This document shows positions 10,369 through 22,400 of a DNA stretch of 64,000 nt, one piece after another (within the stretch, counting starts at the first letter, position 1; each line of letters opens with the position of its first letter). The translations under genes and the position numbers were made by a program. Source of the DNA: Cycas panzhihuaensis (lineage: Eukaryota; Cycadophyta); contig CM041465.1 in NCBI GenBank assembly GCA_023213395.1, positions 4,774,001-4,838,000 of the forward strand. The letters run 5' to 3'. The notes below the pieces were generated by a model. It was not told the DNA's origin and did no database searches. It saw nothing but the letters and a program-made list of their open reading frames with translations.

Positions 10369-12253
10369 ATGGCCAGAAAAAGGGACGGTGATACTGAAAG
10401 TTGCAAGTTATTAGGAACTAATTTTCTTGTGTTCTTACACAAGACCAAAGTTGTATTGCAATTTTTGCATCTTGATGGCAAAGTTTAGTGTATAAGTTGC
10501 TTTTATTAAGGAGATATTTTATGTCAAAAAAAAAAGGGTCCATATCTGTGACTGTTTTTTAGCCCTCCTAAAAAGAAAAAATTTATGTTTTGTAGTGTCT
10601 CATTTTTTTATTAAGTAGCTAAAATTGTTAAGGACGAAGGAAAAGTTTGACAAGGGTGGGTTTTTTATCTCAAGTGTTCCCATTAAAGAGAATTTGTATT
10701 AAATTTGTCTTGGAGCCTCTTTATGACAGTTTTCTGTAAGGAGTTGTTGCACCTAATCTCACAGACAATGTTTCTCAAATCTAGATAGCAAGAATGTATG
10801 CCTCTACATTAAGGATTGCAAAAAGGTTATTTTTCCAGTTTAGTATGCCAAGTTAGTGTCATTTCTTTGAGATATAAATCTTGTGTGATTATATAGAGTG
10901 CCTGAAAATCTGCCATTTTAATAATTCAGAAGGTGCTAAAGAGGACAAATCCTTATGTAACATAGTTTCCATCCATTTGTTCACTGTTGTCGTCATAATC
11001 TCTTAAATCAGAGTTTGGATGTGCCCACAAAAGATCTCAATTCTTGCTCTGTTCGCATGGCTCTCCTCTTCCATTTGAAATCTCTCATGGTTCGGCTCCT
11101 TACTGCGTGTGGCTCTACATGATGCTCTCCTCAGTGTGACGTGCTGGTCTCTACCCATGCAGTTTTTGTTTTGCCTACATGGCACCCATCATGGCTGACG
11201 CCTCTCGCACCATCCTTTGTCCAACTTCTCACGGCTCATTCTTCGTGTGCAGCTCTCGTGTGACTCAGCAGCTCTTAGTGCGACCTCTCAAGCTCCGTGG
11301 AGCTCATGCGACTTTCTTCTACGTGTTGTGCGGCCCTCTTCGCACCATCCCTACTGTCTAAGGACTACCTCCCTCATTGGCAGCTCCCGTTTTGTCCCTC
11401 TGTGGACTTTGAGCACCTACATGCCTTGTCCTGCAAGGTGACGTGCGATTCTCTCTATTCGGCACTTCTCCCTCGACGGCGCTCCCATCCGGCCTCCGTT
11501 TCAATGTGAGAACGTACTGTGCGGTGTCCTCTTTGTAGATCCCGTGGACCAATGCGTGTTTAAGCAATTCCTACTTCGGCTCTGCTGAGCAGTTAATCTT
11601 TGTCTAGCAGCTTCCGTTGCTCAGCTCCTACTCTCGCGTGGCGTGTTCCTCTTCGTTTGGTCCTACATGTGACAGCATCCTCCAATGAACTTCACGTGAT
11701 TGTAAACCACGTACTCGGCTAAACCTGCAAACCAATGGTGCCCACAGATACGACGCTCACGGTATCGATAAATCCGCCACTTATCCGCATGCAGTAAGTT
11801 TCAAGCCATTGGTTTCTCATGCCGCCGCAAAATCGATAAATTCAAACAATGTTATATAGTTTATCAACTATATAATATATCATAAGGAATATGCTTAGAG
11901 CATATTCTCCTTTTAATTTTTATTTTTAAATTTTAACTTTCTTAAGTTTATCCTTTTAAACCTTATTTCTTCATTGTAAGAGCTTTGGGTCACATTATTT
12001 AGTGTGAAAATCACACTAAAGCACATAAAAAAAATTGCAATTATTATTTTGAATTGAAAATCACTATTCTAAAGTGATTTTATCATCTTTTTTTGGAAGA
12101 AACTACTCATTTTAAGGACACTAAGCTCACTAACGACTTAGGTCATTAATTATGAGTTCAAAAGTGATCATTTTCAAAGGTTTTAAAGTACGATCAACAC
12201 ACTATTTTGCAAAAGCCTCCCAAGTGTAATATGGTGATTTAACACCATTTTTT
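10369..12253 (+). other. Unit C untranslated leader, first part
   Basis: Non-coding. 10369-10700 matches the D leader at about 51080-51440 in reverse complement (GGGACGGTGATACT, TGTGTTCTTACACAA). 11000-11860 is richer in C, G and CpG than its surroundings, with many short GTG/CTC repeats, and aligns only loosely with 50250-50800 of D. 11860-12253 is AT-rich. Small open frames at 11179-11509 overlap in several phases and look like chance. Confidence 0.7.
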
Positions 12254-12806
12254 TGTGAAATGAGGCTAGATGGCCTCAACAGTCCCAAGATCTAGAAACT
12301 AGGATCACTCTAGTTCTAGTTGCAGAAATACAAACAAGTATAATAATCTCAAGGAAAATAGAGAGCAAAGAGACAAAGCACAAATGAAGGAGCAAGAGAA
12401 AATGATACCCAATATGTGGAGTTGGAATTGGTCCAACCTCCAAAGAATGAACAGTTTGATTAGCAAACCGACAAAGATAACAATACTGCCCAACTCTCTT
12501 ATGAGACAATGAGGAGAGGTCTCATTATATAGAGTGAAATGAGAGACCTAAGGCCTTGGATGTTTGACAAGTGTCAAACATCCAAGATACATGCCTTGCA
12601 TGTAGGACATGTGTACTTTTGGGCTCTCATGTGAGCAAAAATGCATGAGGGTCCATTTGACCCTTTAGTGACAACGTTGTGTCACTAGAAAGAAGTGGGT
12701 GTGCACTTTATCACTTAAGTGATAAGTCACCCCTAAAGTACAAAAGTACACATAATACATAAAAATTAAAGTACATTATCTTAACATGTAAACATAAGAT
12801 TTAACA
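12254..12806 (-). repeat. B 3' LTR
   Basis: 553 bp, TGTTAAATC...CA in sense orientation, matching 18765-19316. It contains the palindrome TTATCACTTAAGTGATAA and the GTTTGACAAGTGTCAAAC dyad. The polypurine tract on the internal side (plus strand CCCCCCC at 12807-12813) marks the junction. Confidence 0.92.
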
Positions 12807-12825
12807 CCCCCCCTTACTGTTCACA

Positions 12826-13510
12826 ATGTTAAGTCAGACACCAAGACCATCTCTGAATTTTACAAACTTTTCTCTACCAAGAGGCTTGGTAAAGATGTTT
12901 GTTGTTTGCTCCTCTGTTGGTCTATATTGGAGGTTGATCTCGCCATTCTGAACATGCTCTCTGATGAAGTGATGGTGAACCTCGATGTGTTTTGTCCGCG
13001 CATGAAAGACCGGATTCTTAGCTAACTTGAGCACACTTTGATTGTCGCAATGTATCCTGGTGGGGTGACCCTGCTCAAGTCCAAGTTCCCCAAGAATCCA
13101 TCGTAGCCAGATAGGCTCACAAGCTACGCTGACTGCAGCTTTGTACTCTGCTTCGGAGGAGGACAAGGTAACATTGGGTTGCTTCTTGCAACTCCATGAA
13201 ACAACTGCTGAACCAAAGGAAAAACAGTATCCCGAGGTTGATCTTCTGCTATCTTGGCAACCTGCCCGTCGAATCGAGAACCCTTCAAAGTGAAGTTCTC
13301 ATTATGTGCATACTCAAGGCCATCTTTGCAATGTGCCTTTGATGTACTTAAGTATGCGTTTGGCTACATTCCAGTGTATCTGATTGGGTTGAGACATGTA
13401 ACGTGAGCAAATCCCAACAAATGAAATATCCGGTCAGTGTTGGTGAGATAAATGAGACTCCCAATCATCTACGGTAAAGTGTGGGATGCGCTAGTGCGGC
13501 TTCCTCATTG
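12826..13510 (-). pseudogene. pol: B RNase H
   Basis: 12834-13166 reads SSSEAEYKAAVSVACEPIWL, then a CDNQSVLKLAKNPVFHARTK block and IFTKPLGREKF, the typical copia RNase H tail. The upstream half (about 13170-13510) is present but shifted. The final codons end at a TGA where H (about 62186) has CGA, a CpG transition. Confidence 0.82.
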
Positions 13511-14158
13511 AGAGTAAGCTTAGATCCAGTCTCCATAGGTGTGGCGGATTTGCGATCGTGCATCTGACAAGCGCAAAATGTCCCAAGAATATTTCGCTTG
13601 GGAGATGACGATATAGCCTAGCTGTTGCCATATCTCAAAGCCTAAAAAATAATGGAGAAGTCCAAGATCTGTCATCTCGAAACTTCTCTTTAAGTTATCT
13701 TGGAGAATATGAATCATCTTAGTGTTACTACCAGTGATCACTAAGTCATCTACATACAAGGCAACAAAAATTACATGGTTCGTTTCATTTTTTATATACA
13801 GATTAGGATCTGAAGTAGATCGATGAAACCCATGTCTCAAGATCCGAAGATCGCCATTAAGAAAGGCGCTCTTCACGTCCATCTAGTAAACAGGCCATTT
13901 GCATTGACCAGCTAAGGCCAAGAGTAGTCTGATAGTATTCATGTTTTCCACTAGTGCAAAAGTTTCTTCATAATCTATGCCTTCTTTTTGTTTAAATCTT
14001 TTTGCGACAAGGCGTGCTTTCTGCCTTTTAAGTGAACCATCAGAATGGAATTTGGTCTTGTAGACCCATTTACAACTGATTGCCTGTTTGTGTTTAGGCA
14101 ATTCAACCAAATTCCAAGTACCATTCTTTTCAATAGAATGGATTTCTTCATCCATGGC
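13511..14158 (-). pseudogene. pol: B reverse transcriptase with internal deletion
   Basis: N-terminal [22 protein letters not shown] near 14080 and QCKWPVY, stop, then MDVKSAFLNGDL. At about 13846 the text jumps to RHGFHRSTSDPNLYI, so the segment with [11 protein letters not shown] and [12 protein letters not shown] (present in H and D) is deleted, about 150 bp. The catalytic YVDD is at 13745-13756. The unit cannot make a normal RT. Confidence 0.87.
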
Positions 14159-15411
14159 AGCCTTCCAATTTTCATTTTAGAAGCCTCCTCAAAAGTGGAA
14201 GGCTCATCAACACAAAGCACTTCAGCCATAAGTGCATAATTGGTTTGCTGTCGGTATTTAGATGGACGTTTTCCTTCAATAATGTGACCGTCTTGAACTG
14301 TTTGTGTGTACCATTTGGGTAACTTTTGAATTGAAGTTACTTGAACCTCAAGATCTTCTGGTGTAAGTGGTTGGTCAACAGAAGATGTACTTGGATCAAG
14401 TGGAGCAAATTCAGTTGAAGTAGACGGTCCAGCTGGTGCGGATGATGAACATGGTGTAGAGGATTGAGAGGGAAGGAAGGCCTCAACAATCTTCTTACCT
14501 TTGTCAACGGAAGGTTGCATGGATGTTGTTTGCACCTCCTTGTGATCTTCTTCAGCAAAGATGACATCTCTTGAGAGATGCATTTTCTTCCCTATTGGAT
14601 CATACAACTTGTAGGCTTTGTTGTGAATGGCATACCCTACAAAGACGCATTTTAGACTATGTTTGTCTAATTTCTTCTTTTGCTGATCGGGAATGTGCAT
14701 ATAAGCAGTGCACCCAAAAATCCTCAAATGGCTGACAGTAGGCTTTTTGCCAGACCATGCCTCCTCGAGTGTCATGTTGGTGACTACTGTAGTAGGACTG
14801 CGATTGGCCACATAAGCAGCTGTGTGAAATGCTTTTGCTCAGTAAGCTCGAGTGAGTCCTTGTGCATGCATCATAGCTTTGGCTTTATTGGCCAAAGTTC
14901 TGTTCATCCGTTCGGAGACTCCATTTTGTTGAGGAGTGTGAGGTATCGTCAGTTGTCTCTGAATGCCGTTATCCTTATAGTATTGGGTGAATTCATTTGA
15001 TGTAAATTCACCTCCATTGTCTGTCCTAAATGTTTTGATTGAATGGCCAGACTCATTTTCCACTTCAAGCTTGAATTCTTTGAACTTGGAAAATGCTTCA
15101 GATTTGTGTTTGATGAAATAGACCCAAACTTTATGAGAAAAGTCATCAATGAAGGAGATGTAATACAAAGCTCCTCCAAAAGATGATGTGGGCATAGATC
15201 CACATAAATCTGAATGTACTAGCCGCAGAGGATGTGATGCATGCCACACTTTGCCTTTAGGGAAAGGCAAGCGATGCTGAGTTCCCATAATGCACGCTTC
15301 ACAAAGACATTTTGTTCCATAGATCTTTAGAAGCCAATGTACCATGTTCTTGTTGATCATCTACCTCAAATTGTTTAAAGCTCAAATGGCCTAGACGTTG
15401 ATGTCAAAGTT
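14159..15411 (-). pseudogene. int: B integrase and INT-RT linker
   Basis: CLCEACIMG supplies the zinc-domain cysteines. The D-D-E core is LVHSDLCGSM, FRTDNGGEF and QQNGVSERMNR. A stop after QGLTRAY at about 14838 splits two frames (14839-15360 and 13975-14811). The C-terminal part has SHLRIFGCTAYMHIPDQQ and RDVIFAEE, then a Ser/Pro-rich linker, typical of copia. It would integrate the cDNA. Confidence 0.88.
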
Positions 15412-16200
15412 GCATCTTGGACAAGTAAGGAGTGACAATGGAACCAGAGTAAGCAGAATCAAGTGTTATATTATTTGCATCCAACTTGTAGAGGTCTTGA
15501 TCCTCATAGCCAACAGCTACTACTTGGTCTTCTTTGTCACTAATTATACATTTCTCGTTTCTGAATAATACACGCATCTGTTGCTTGTCCAACTTGCTAA
15601 CAGATAATAAGTTTTTGTCCATTGAAGGTATTAAATAAGCATTGCCATCGGAAAATGTGGAGGAAGGATTTGATGAAGAAGAAAATGGAGTTATTGTGCC
15701 TACTCCAGAAATTTTGACAGATTGATTATTCTCAAAGGTCATTGATTGACCTTTGCCTTCTTTGATGTTGGTGAGGAGCTCTCCACTTCCAGTCATGTGT
15801 TGTGAAGCTCCAAAATCAATAATCCAAGTTTCATCAACCTTGGATGTCTGATATGCACAAAACAGTTTGTCTTCATCTGCAAACTGATTAGAGTGGCGTT
15901 GATTACCACCTCTGAAACCCCCCCTTCCTCTTTGACCTCCTCGATAGGCACCTCGATTTGGTCGAGGGTTCTTCTTCTTCTTTGTTGTTCTTCTTTGAAA
16001 CCTTCTTGGTACTCTTGGCGTCGGCTTTGCTATAGCTGATTTGGATGACGTGGCTGCTGCTGCTGGCGTATATCTGCTTGCTTTTTCCGACAATCAGGTG
16101 CTATGTGGTCAGGTTTGCCACAATAATGACATACAACATTGGTCCTTGAAGACCCAATGTTCATGTTCCCAAACTACTTTGAAAGTGCACGTTTGGGTTG
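15404..16200 (-). pseudogene. pro: B gag zinc knuckle and protease
   Basis: A CCHC knuckle lies near 16090-16150. An Arg/Gly-rich stretch (GGQRGRGGFRGGN) follows, then the protease site TWIIDFGASQHMTGS, where DSGA has become DFGA, which should inactivate it. The open frame 15404-16093 continues into the pre-integrase region (DLYKLDANN). Confidence 0.83.
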
Positions 16201-16846
16201 CTATTTGGGCTTTGAATTGGCCGTGAATGCACCCGATGTGGATGGTTCCTCCTCATTATCCTTAGTGTAGATTTGTTCTTCTTGAAGTAGCAGACTTTCA
16301 AATTCGTTGAATGTCATAGTTTTGAGAGAACCATCTCTTGTAGTAGACGAAATGAAGCCATTGTAGTCTTTCGGTAAGGCTTTGGTGATGGATGTGATCA
16401 ATTCATCCCTTGTAGCTGGACTTCCAAATGTATTCAATTCATTACATACCTCCTTGATGGAGGAAAGAAAAGCTGACATGGGCTTGATAAACTTAACAGA
16501 ATACAATTTTGCCTTAACCATTAAAATGCGAGCTTGATCTCGCCTTTCATACAATGAGGACAAAGTGTCCCAAGCTTCCTTACCAGCAATATTTTGATCT
16601 ACATGCACATCAACAATCATGTGAAGGAATGCCAAAGCAATTTCATCTTTGGCTTCCCAAGCAGTAAGCAAAGCATCATCAGGTTGCACAGTAACATTTC
16701 CATTGGTAATAAGTGCTGGTCGAGGTAATCTTCCAAAAACATAACTCCAAAATTCGTTCATGATTAGTGAGTCTCTTCCATTCTTGATAATTATCTTGTC
16801 CTGTTAACCGAATGGTGCATGCATTTAGCATGTTTATGGCAGCCAT
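16201..16846 (-). pseudogene. gag: B gag capsid (copia UBN2-type)
   Basis: Start at 16846 (MAAINMLNACTIRLTGQDNY, inferred from H). A short deletion near 16765 shifts the frame. 16201-16761 then reads MNEFWSYVFGR, WEAKDEIALAFLHM, DTLSSLYERRDQARI and MTFNEFESLLLQEEQIY, the copia capsid pattern. It forms the particle shell. Confidence 0.85.
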
Positions 16847-18091
16847 GTTTCAGTTTATAAAAGCTTGAAGCTAGCAAATAACTTAGAAACTCAAAGCTTT
16901 CGTCACTTAAGTTCCACCTTCTAACAAAACCAGCAGTCCTGATCTTACTAAAAGATCCAACAACTGAATGGAATGATGAGGGGTGGAGGACTAGGCTATG
17001 GAGTTGGTCCAACTTGATCTTATAGAGGAGATCCAATAGTTGGCCAAGTTAAATCTAGGACAAGGCAGGTAGGGTTGATCTGCATAGACGTACCATGCTT
17101 TCACAGGATTCACATTGATAACACCCTTTTCGAACCTCCTTTCCCTCAAGCAACCTTAATTGTCGTGCACTAACTGTACGGTCGATTGGTCCCCTAGGGA
17201 ATGCACCAAGCTTAAGGTTAATTTAGAGGCAAGGTTTGAACCTTTTTCGAGCCTCTCCAACAGATTTTAAGTCACTTTTGAGCAGATTTTAAAGTGAACT
17301 TAGATTTATTTTTGCTTGAAAAAATGTACTTATGAAAATGCTTTGATAAGCTTTACAATGAAAAGTGGCTTCAAGAGGAAGCAATGTAAGTACACCAAGA
17401 TGAACACTAGTAGTGTTTTACAATGAGCACTTTAATGAAAAATATAGTGCTTTGTTGATCCAAGTAAGAAATCAAATGCTTGATTACAATAAGTTTTGCA
17501 AAGTACTTTTTGAAAAAAAAGAGCTTAAGTACTGAAAGAAGTAATGCAAAACTTGTGATGAAGATATAAGTGGGTTCCTTTTAATGCTAAAAAAATGAAG
17601 GTAAGAGAACCACTTGCATGAAAATGGACATCAAGCACCAAGTGTTGGAACTTTAAATTAATCCCAACGATCAAAAGAAAAAGTGGTTTTTATTAAGTAC
17701 AAAGTGTATTTGAGTCCTCTTTGAGACTAAGGGCATTAGGTCACCATGCAAGGTGCCTTAAAAGTGTTTTAAAAATTAGTGATAAGTATCACTTTTTGAT
17801 ATAAAAACACTTAAAATCACTTCATAAGGAAAATGTTGTTCCAAATGATTTTGATGATCAATTTGCTTCTTAAAAAAAAGGAAGATAACCTTCAGGAAAT
17901 GATCGTTTTCAGTTTGGTAATGCCAGAGCTCTATTGACAGAGTGTGATGCCACATCATTTCAATGTAATTGACTCATAAAAGTCACAACATGTCTTCACT
18001 TGAATTTAGCGACCTGAGACTTGGTGTTCGGATTTACCAGTGATTTCATATTTACGGTGATTTCATATGACCTGAGGCGATTTCATAACGC

Positions 18092-18165
18092 AGGCAGATT
18101 TTACAACAGCACAGAGGCAGATTTTATAACAGCATAGAGGCAGATTTTACAACAAAGATAGAGGC
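18092..18165 (-). repeat. Short tandem repeat in B leader, 23-bp units
   Basis: Three units of AGGCAGATTTTAYAACAGCA type at about 18092, 18115 and 18138, then diverged units (GGCGGTTGATA) downstream. H has an unrelated GC-rich repeat in its own leader instead. Confidence 0.75.
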
Positions 18166-18654
18166 GGTTGATATGACAGAGGCGGTTGATAATGACCTGA
18201 TGATTTTATAACAAGCTAAGTTCAGAAATACCGGGCAGATTTCATAACAACACAGAGTTCAGATTTTACCAGGCTAAGTTCAGAATTTTGCGGTGAGTTC
18301 GAGACTTACCGGCGTACGCAGTTACCAGCATGCACAAATTTACCAGCATGCACAGATTAAAAATCAGTTACTAGGCACTAGAAATCACTGAAAATGAGTT
18401 CTTAGTGCTAAAAGAACAACAGATCTGAGCTTAAACCAACTTTTAATTGTAGATCTGAGTGCAAATATCAACAAAATAGTAATTTTTTTTTTTTTTTTAA
18501 ATAAATCACTATTTGTAACAACAATCATCTTTGTACCCATGAGCCCTTTATGCGAAAAAAAAAAATTAGATCTGCGATGTACCTGCTCCAGCTTGCAAAT
18601 GTATCTCCAAAAGCTTGAACCTGCAAAAAAAAACTTCAAAAAAACCTTGGATCG

Positions 18655-18671
18655 CCTTCGGAGTGCGAAGG
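18655..18671 (-). promoter_or_regulatory. Conserved leader hairpin near B PBS
   Basis: CCTTCG-GAGTG-CGAAGG gives a 6-bp stem with a 5-nt loop, inside a conserved GATCGCCTTCG...CGAAGGTCGTCAC context. The same structure lies near the PBS of D (51572-51588), and a decayed one in E (near 55257-55273). It may be an RNA packaging or dimerisation element (inference). Confidence 0.55.
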
Positions 18672-18749
18672 TCGTCACCAAGTGTTTGTAGGCTTTCTCC
18701 AGATCTCCTTGAGCGGTGCAAAAGCGAGCAGAGGAGCTAGTCTCCTCTT

Positions 18750-18762
18750 GCTCACGATACCA
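18750..18762 (-). other. B primer binding site
   Basis: Sense TGGTATCGTGAGC, close to the initiator-Met PBS TGGTATCAGAGC, two bases inside the 5' LTR end. Confidence 0.8.
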
Positions 18763-18764
18763 AA

Positions 18765-19316
18765 TGTAAAAGAGGCTAGATGGCCTCAGAGGTCCCAAGA
18801 TCTAGAAACTAGGATCACTCTAGTTCTAGTTGCGTAAATCTGGACAAGTATAATAATCTCAAGGCAAATAGAGAGCAAAGAGACAAAGCACAAATGAATG
18901 AGCAAGAGAAAATGATACCCAATATGTGGAGTTGGAATTGGTCCAACCTCCAAAGAATGAACAATTTGATTAGCAAATTGTGACATAACAATCTGACTCC
19001 AACTCTCTTATGAAACAATAAGGAGAGGTCTCATTATATAGAATGAAATGAGAGACCTAAGGCCTTGGATGTTTGACAAGGGTCAAACATCCAAGATACA
19101 TGCCTTGCATGTAGGACATGTGTCCTTTTGGGCTCTCATGTGAGCAAAAATGCATGAGGGTCCATTTGACCCTTTAGTGACAACGTTGTGTCACTAGAAA
19201 GAATGTGGGTGTGCACTTTATCACTTAAGTGATAAGTCCCCCCTAAAGTACAAAAGTACAAATATTACATAAAAATTAAAGTACATTATCTTAACATGTA
19301 AATATAAGGTTTAACA
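18765..19316 (-). repeat. B 5' LTR
   Basis: 552 bp, near-identical by eye to 12254-12806. Ends in sense ...TTTTACA next to the PBS and starts TGTTAAACC at 19316. Confidence 0.92.
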
Positions 19317-19944
19317 CTTTTTTGGCTTATCTTAAGCCTTAAATTGTATCATTTGAAGACTATTTTTCTCACTGGGCTCCCTACATGGTGACCCATTTTT
19401 AATGAGAATCAACATCAACTACAAAAGGGAACAAAGATCAATAAAAAGCTACAAATTTTTTGGTGTGTAGGGGTCATTTTTTTTATCCCAGGTGTTCATG
19501 GTGGACTTGCTTCATTACTGGCTTGTTGAAGGCATTAAATTGGTGGTGTTAAGTTGCTGCTTATCTCTCCGTGAGATTACTGTTTGTACTTAGTTGCATT
19601 ATCTGACATTTAACGCAACTACATTATATCTTGAAGTCTTTTTTCTTGACAAAGTTTTCAACAACAAACAAGGTCTACAAACACACATTTTCAGTACTAA
19701 ATCAACCCACTTTTATTCATTAAAACACTTAAGTGGGGAGGCTCGAAAAAAGTTTATACTCTGCCTCAAAGTGCCAATAACTTGACCAACACAGATCCTG
19801 CTATCAGGTTGGACAACTTGCAAGCCAAAACCTCCATTCCGTCCACAATTTTTTCAGTCTCGTACTAATTTTTGTTGGATACGAAGTGGAATTTAAGTGG
19901 CCACAACTCAAAGGTTTCCAAGTTCATCTGGTACTGCAATCGAG
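19317..19944 (+). other. Unit C leader, last part
   Basis: Non-coding continuation of the C leader after the B insertion. It aligns with 49213-49830 of D in reverse complement (CAGTCTCGTACT, TTTAAGTGG). It contains AAGGGAACAAAGATC and TTTAGCCTT-type AT-rich DNA. No gene seen. Confidence 0.75.
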
Positions 19945-20760
19945 ATGGTGACTCATATGCTAAATGCAAATACCATTAACTTAATAGGTGCTAAAAACTA
20001 TCTTACTTGAAAAAAGCAAGCAAAAAACTTGTTAATTATGAATGAGTTGTGGGGTTATGTATCAGGCGAAATCGCCAAACCCAAGCCCACTCCTGATCCT
20101 GCCAATCCTCAAAATTTGATTCCAGCAGATCTTGTTGCATTAGCTTCTTTCAAAGCTAAAGATGAAGTTGCACTCGCCTTTATTCAGCTATCAGTCAGTG
20201 ATAATGTTGATCAGAATATTGGATCTGCTTCAACTTCTAAAATTGCTTGGGACATAATTGTTTCTTTGTATGAATGAAAAGATGATGCACGAATTGTCAT
20301 GTATAAAGCAAAATTATTCAGTCTAAAGTATGTTGCTCCAATGGCAGCCTATTTATCTTCGATTAAGGTTATCAGTAATCAACTAACAACACTTGGTAAA
20401 CCAGTCACAAATGAAGACTTGATTACTGCGGCAATTCATGCTTTACTGAAAGAATATAATGGTTTTATTTTTGACATTTCACGAAATGGAACTTTGTCAA
20501 TTCTAACTTTCAATGAGGTAGAACGTTTACTTCTGCAAGAAGAAGAAATTTATTCGCAGCAAGATGAGGCAAGCACATCAGGTGCTTTTTCCGTGAAGTT
20601 TAAACCCAAGCAACAATTTCAGCCCAAGCAGAATTTTCTAAAAAATTTTAGCAGTCTTAGTGTAAAATCAAAGATTGTCATCTGTCATCATTGTGGCAAA
20701 GTTGGCCACATTTAGCCTGATTGCAGAAAACGTCAACATGACTTGCAACAACCACAACAA
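19945..20760 (+). pseudogene. gag: C gag capsid and zinc knuckle
   Basis: Starts MVTHMLNANTINLIGAKNYL, as in D. Stops come at a TGA near 20008 (D has TCG), at a TGA at 20276 (D has TGG) and at a TAG inside the knuckle CHHCGKVGHI (near 20714). Frames 20029-20277 and 20299-20715 carry KDEVALAFIQL and FNEVERLLLQEEEIYSQQDE. Copia capsid plus one CCHC knuckle that binds RNA. Confidence 0.85.
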
Positions 20761-21290
20761 CAACAAATTCAACGTCATGAATCGGCGCCGGCGGCGGCGA
20801 TAACGTCCATGACAACAAGGACCAACTCGAGGTGGATTCTGAGGTGGTCGCCAAAGAAGGACGAATCGTGGTGGCTTTCAAGGCCACACAGCTCAACATG
20901 ATCCAAGTGACATGACCATTTTTGCATATAGTGATAGTCATAATGATAATACTTGGAGCATTGATTCTGGTGCATCACGCCACATGACAAGTGATGCAAA
21001 CATATTATCAAATTTTCACGAATGTAAGGGAGAAACTGTGACATTTAGGAACAATGCCACTCTCGAAATATCAGGTGTAGGTCAAATCGCACCTCATGAT
21101 CAGCATTCTGCATTTCCTAGTGGAAATGTTTTCTTAGTTCCTAGAATGTCCAAAAATTTGCTTTCTGTTAGTCTGCTTGATAAGCAGCAGATGAGTGTGT
21201 TGTTCAAAGAAAGAAAGTATCATCAGGAACAAAGACGATCAGATAGTTGCAGTTGGTCATGAATATCGTGGCCTCTACAAATTAGATACA
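20761..21290 (+). pseudogene. pro: C protease region
   Basis: SIDSGASRHMTSDANILSNF near 20960 is the intact copia protease active site (DSGA). Then GVGQIAPHDQHS and MSKNLLSVSLLDKQQM. A frameshift near 21215 moves the text into the frame that continues as integrase (NKDDQIVAVGHE). Confidence 0.85.
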
Positions 21291-22400
21291 ACATCTGGAT
21301 CATCTCATGCATATATCTCTCATTCTGTAAACAAGACTCAACTGTGGCATGAAAGACTTGGACATCTTAATCTTTACAGCATTAGGGAGATGTTCAGACA
21401 AAATTTGGTTTCTGGCTTACCCAAAATCTCTGGGGGTAATTGCCTTTGTGAATCATGCCTTATGGGGAAGTAACATCACGAACCTTTTGAGAAAGGTAAG
21501 GCCTGGACAGCACAGCATCTATTACAGTTAGTACATTTTGACATTTGTGGTCCCATGACCGCTCAGTCTCATGGAGGATCATCATTCTTCATGAAATTCA
21601 TTAGTGATTTCTCACATAAAGTGTGGGTCTACTTTCTAAACCATAAGTCAAAAGCTTTGAACAAGTATAAGGAATTTAAACTTGCGGTCGAAAATGAATT
21701 AGGCATGCGCATCAAAATACTCAGAACAGATAATGGTGGTGAGTATACGTCCAAGGTTTTTAATCATTTCTATATTCAAAATGGCATTAAATGCCAATTT
21801 TACGCCTTACACACATGACAAAATAGTGTGGCAGAAAGGATGAACAGAACCTTGGTCAATAGAGCAAAAGCTATGATGCATGCCAGAGGTCTCTCATTAG
21901 CATATTTGACAGAAGCACTTTTTACTACTGCGTATCTGTCAAACCGCAGCTAGACTTCTACACTTTCGGGCATGACACCGAAGGAGGCCTAGACTGGCCA
22001 GAAACCTATGGTCAGCCACTTACGAATTTTTGGATGCACGGCCTACATGAACATTCCTCACGAGCAAAGACGGAAATTTAATGACAAAAGCCCAAAATAC
22101 ATCTTTGTTGGATATGCACATGGCAGTAAAGCATATCGATTGTTTGATCCCATTACTAAAAAGATGCATATTTCACGAGACGTTGTCTTTGCAGAAGATA
22201 ATCGGGAGATCGACATTAGCACTCTTCCTCTCTCTCTTGAGAGAGGCAAAGCCATTCTTGAAGAATCTGTCCCTTCAGCTTCCTCAACTCCTTGTACTTC
22301 ATCTGCGCCTACTGCTTCTTCTTCCTCCTCGTCTTCCTTAGTTCCTTCATTGTGTCCTTCTTCTTCTAAGGTTCAGCAATCACCTCCATCACAGGGCCAT
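21195..22400 (+). pseudogene. int: C integrase
   Basis: Pre-integrase WHERLGHLN and NCLCESCLMGK give the zinc HHCC. Core: LVHFDICGPM, LRTDNGGEYTS and NSVAERMNRT. C-terminal RIFGCTAYMNIPHEQ, SRDVVFAED, then a Ser-rich linker. Stops at about 21471, 21818, 21952 and 21990, several from C-to-T type changes compared with D. Not functional. Confidence 0.87.

Larger units (their letters stand above)
16847..18749 (-). other. B untranslated leader
   Basis: About 1.9 kb between gag and PBS with no credible coding frame. Part near gag (16850-17300) is conserved with H (about 57640-58040) and E (about 28500-28930), including a CCCCTAGGGAATGCACCAAGCTT block. The middle holds a short tandem repeat at 18092-18165 and similar degraded units to about 18300. 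Confidence 0.75.
12254..19316 (-). mobile_element. Unit B: Ty1/copia element inserted in the C leader
   Basis: 7063 bp with two LTRs, an iMet-like PBS, gag, PR, INT, RT and RH on the minus strand. Flanks are TTTTT on the left (12249-12253) and CTTTT on the right (19317-19321), a likely 5-bp TSD with one change. The C leader resumes on both sides in register with the D leader (CATTTTTTTGCTTAT type sequence). LTR and protein sequences are the same family as H. RT has an internal deletion, so it is inactive. Confidence 0.92.

Noticed and set aside
11179-11567. Several short frames in the C leader
   Set aside because: They overlap in multiple phases and on both strands, as expected by chance in CT-rich DNA.
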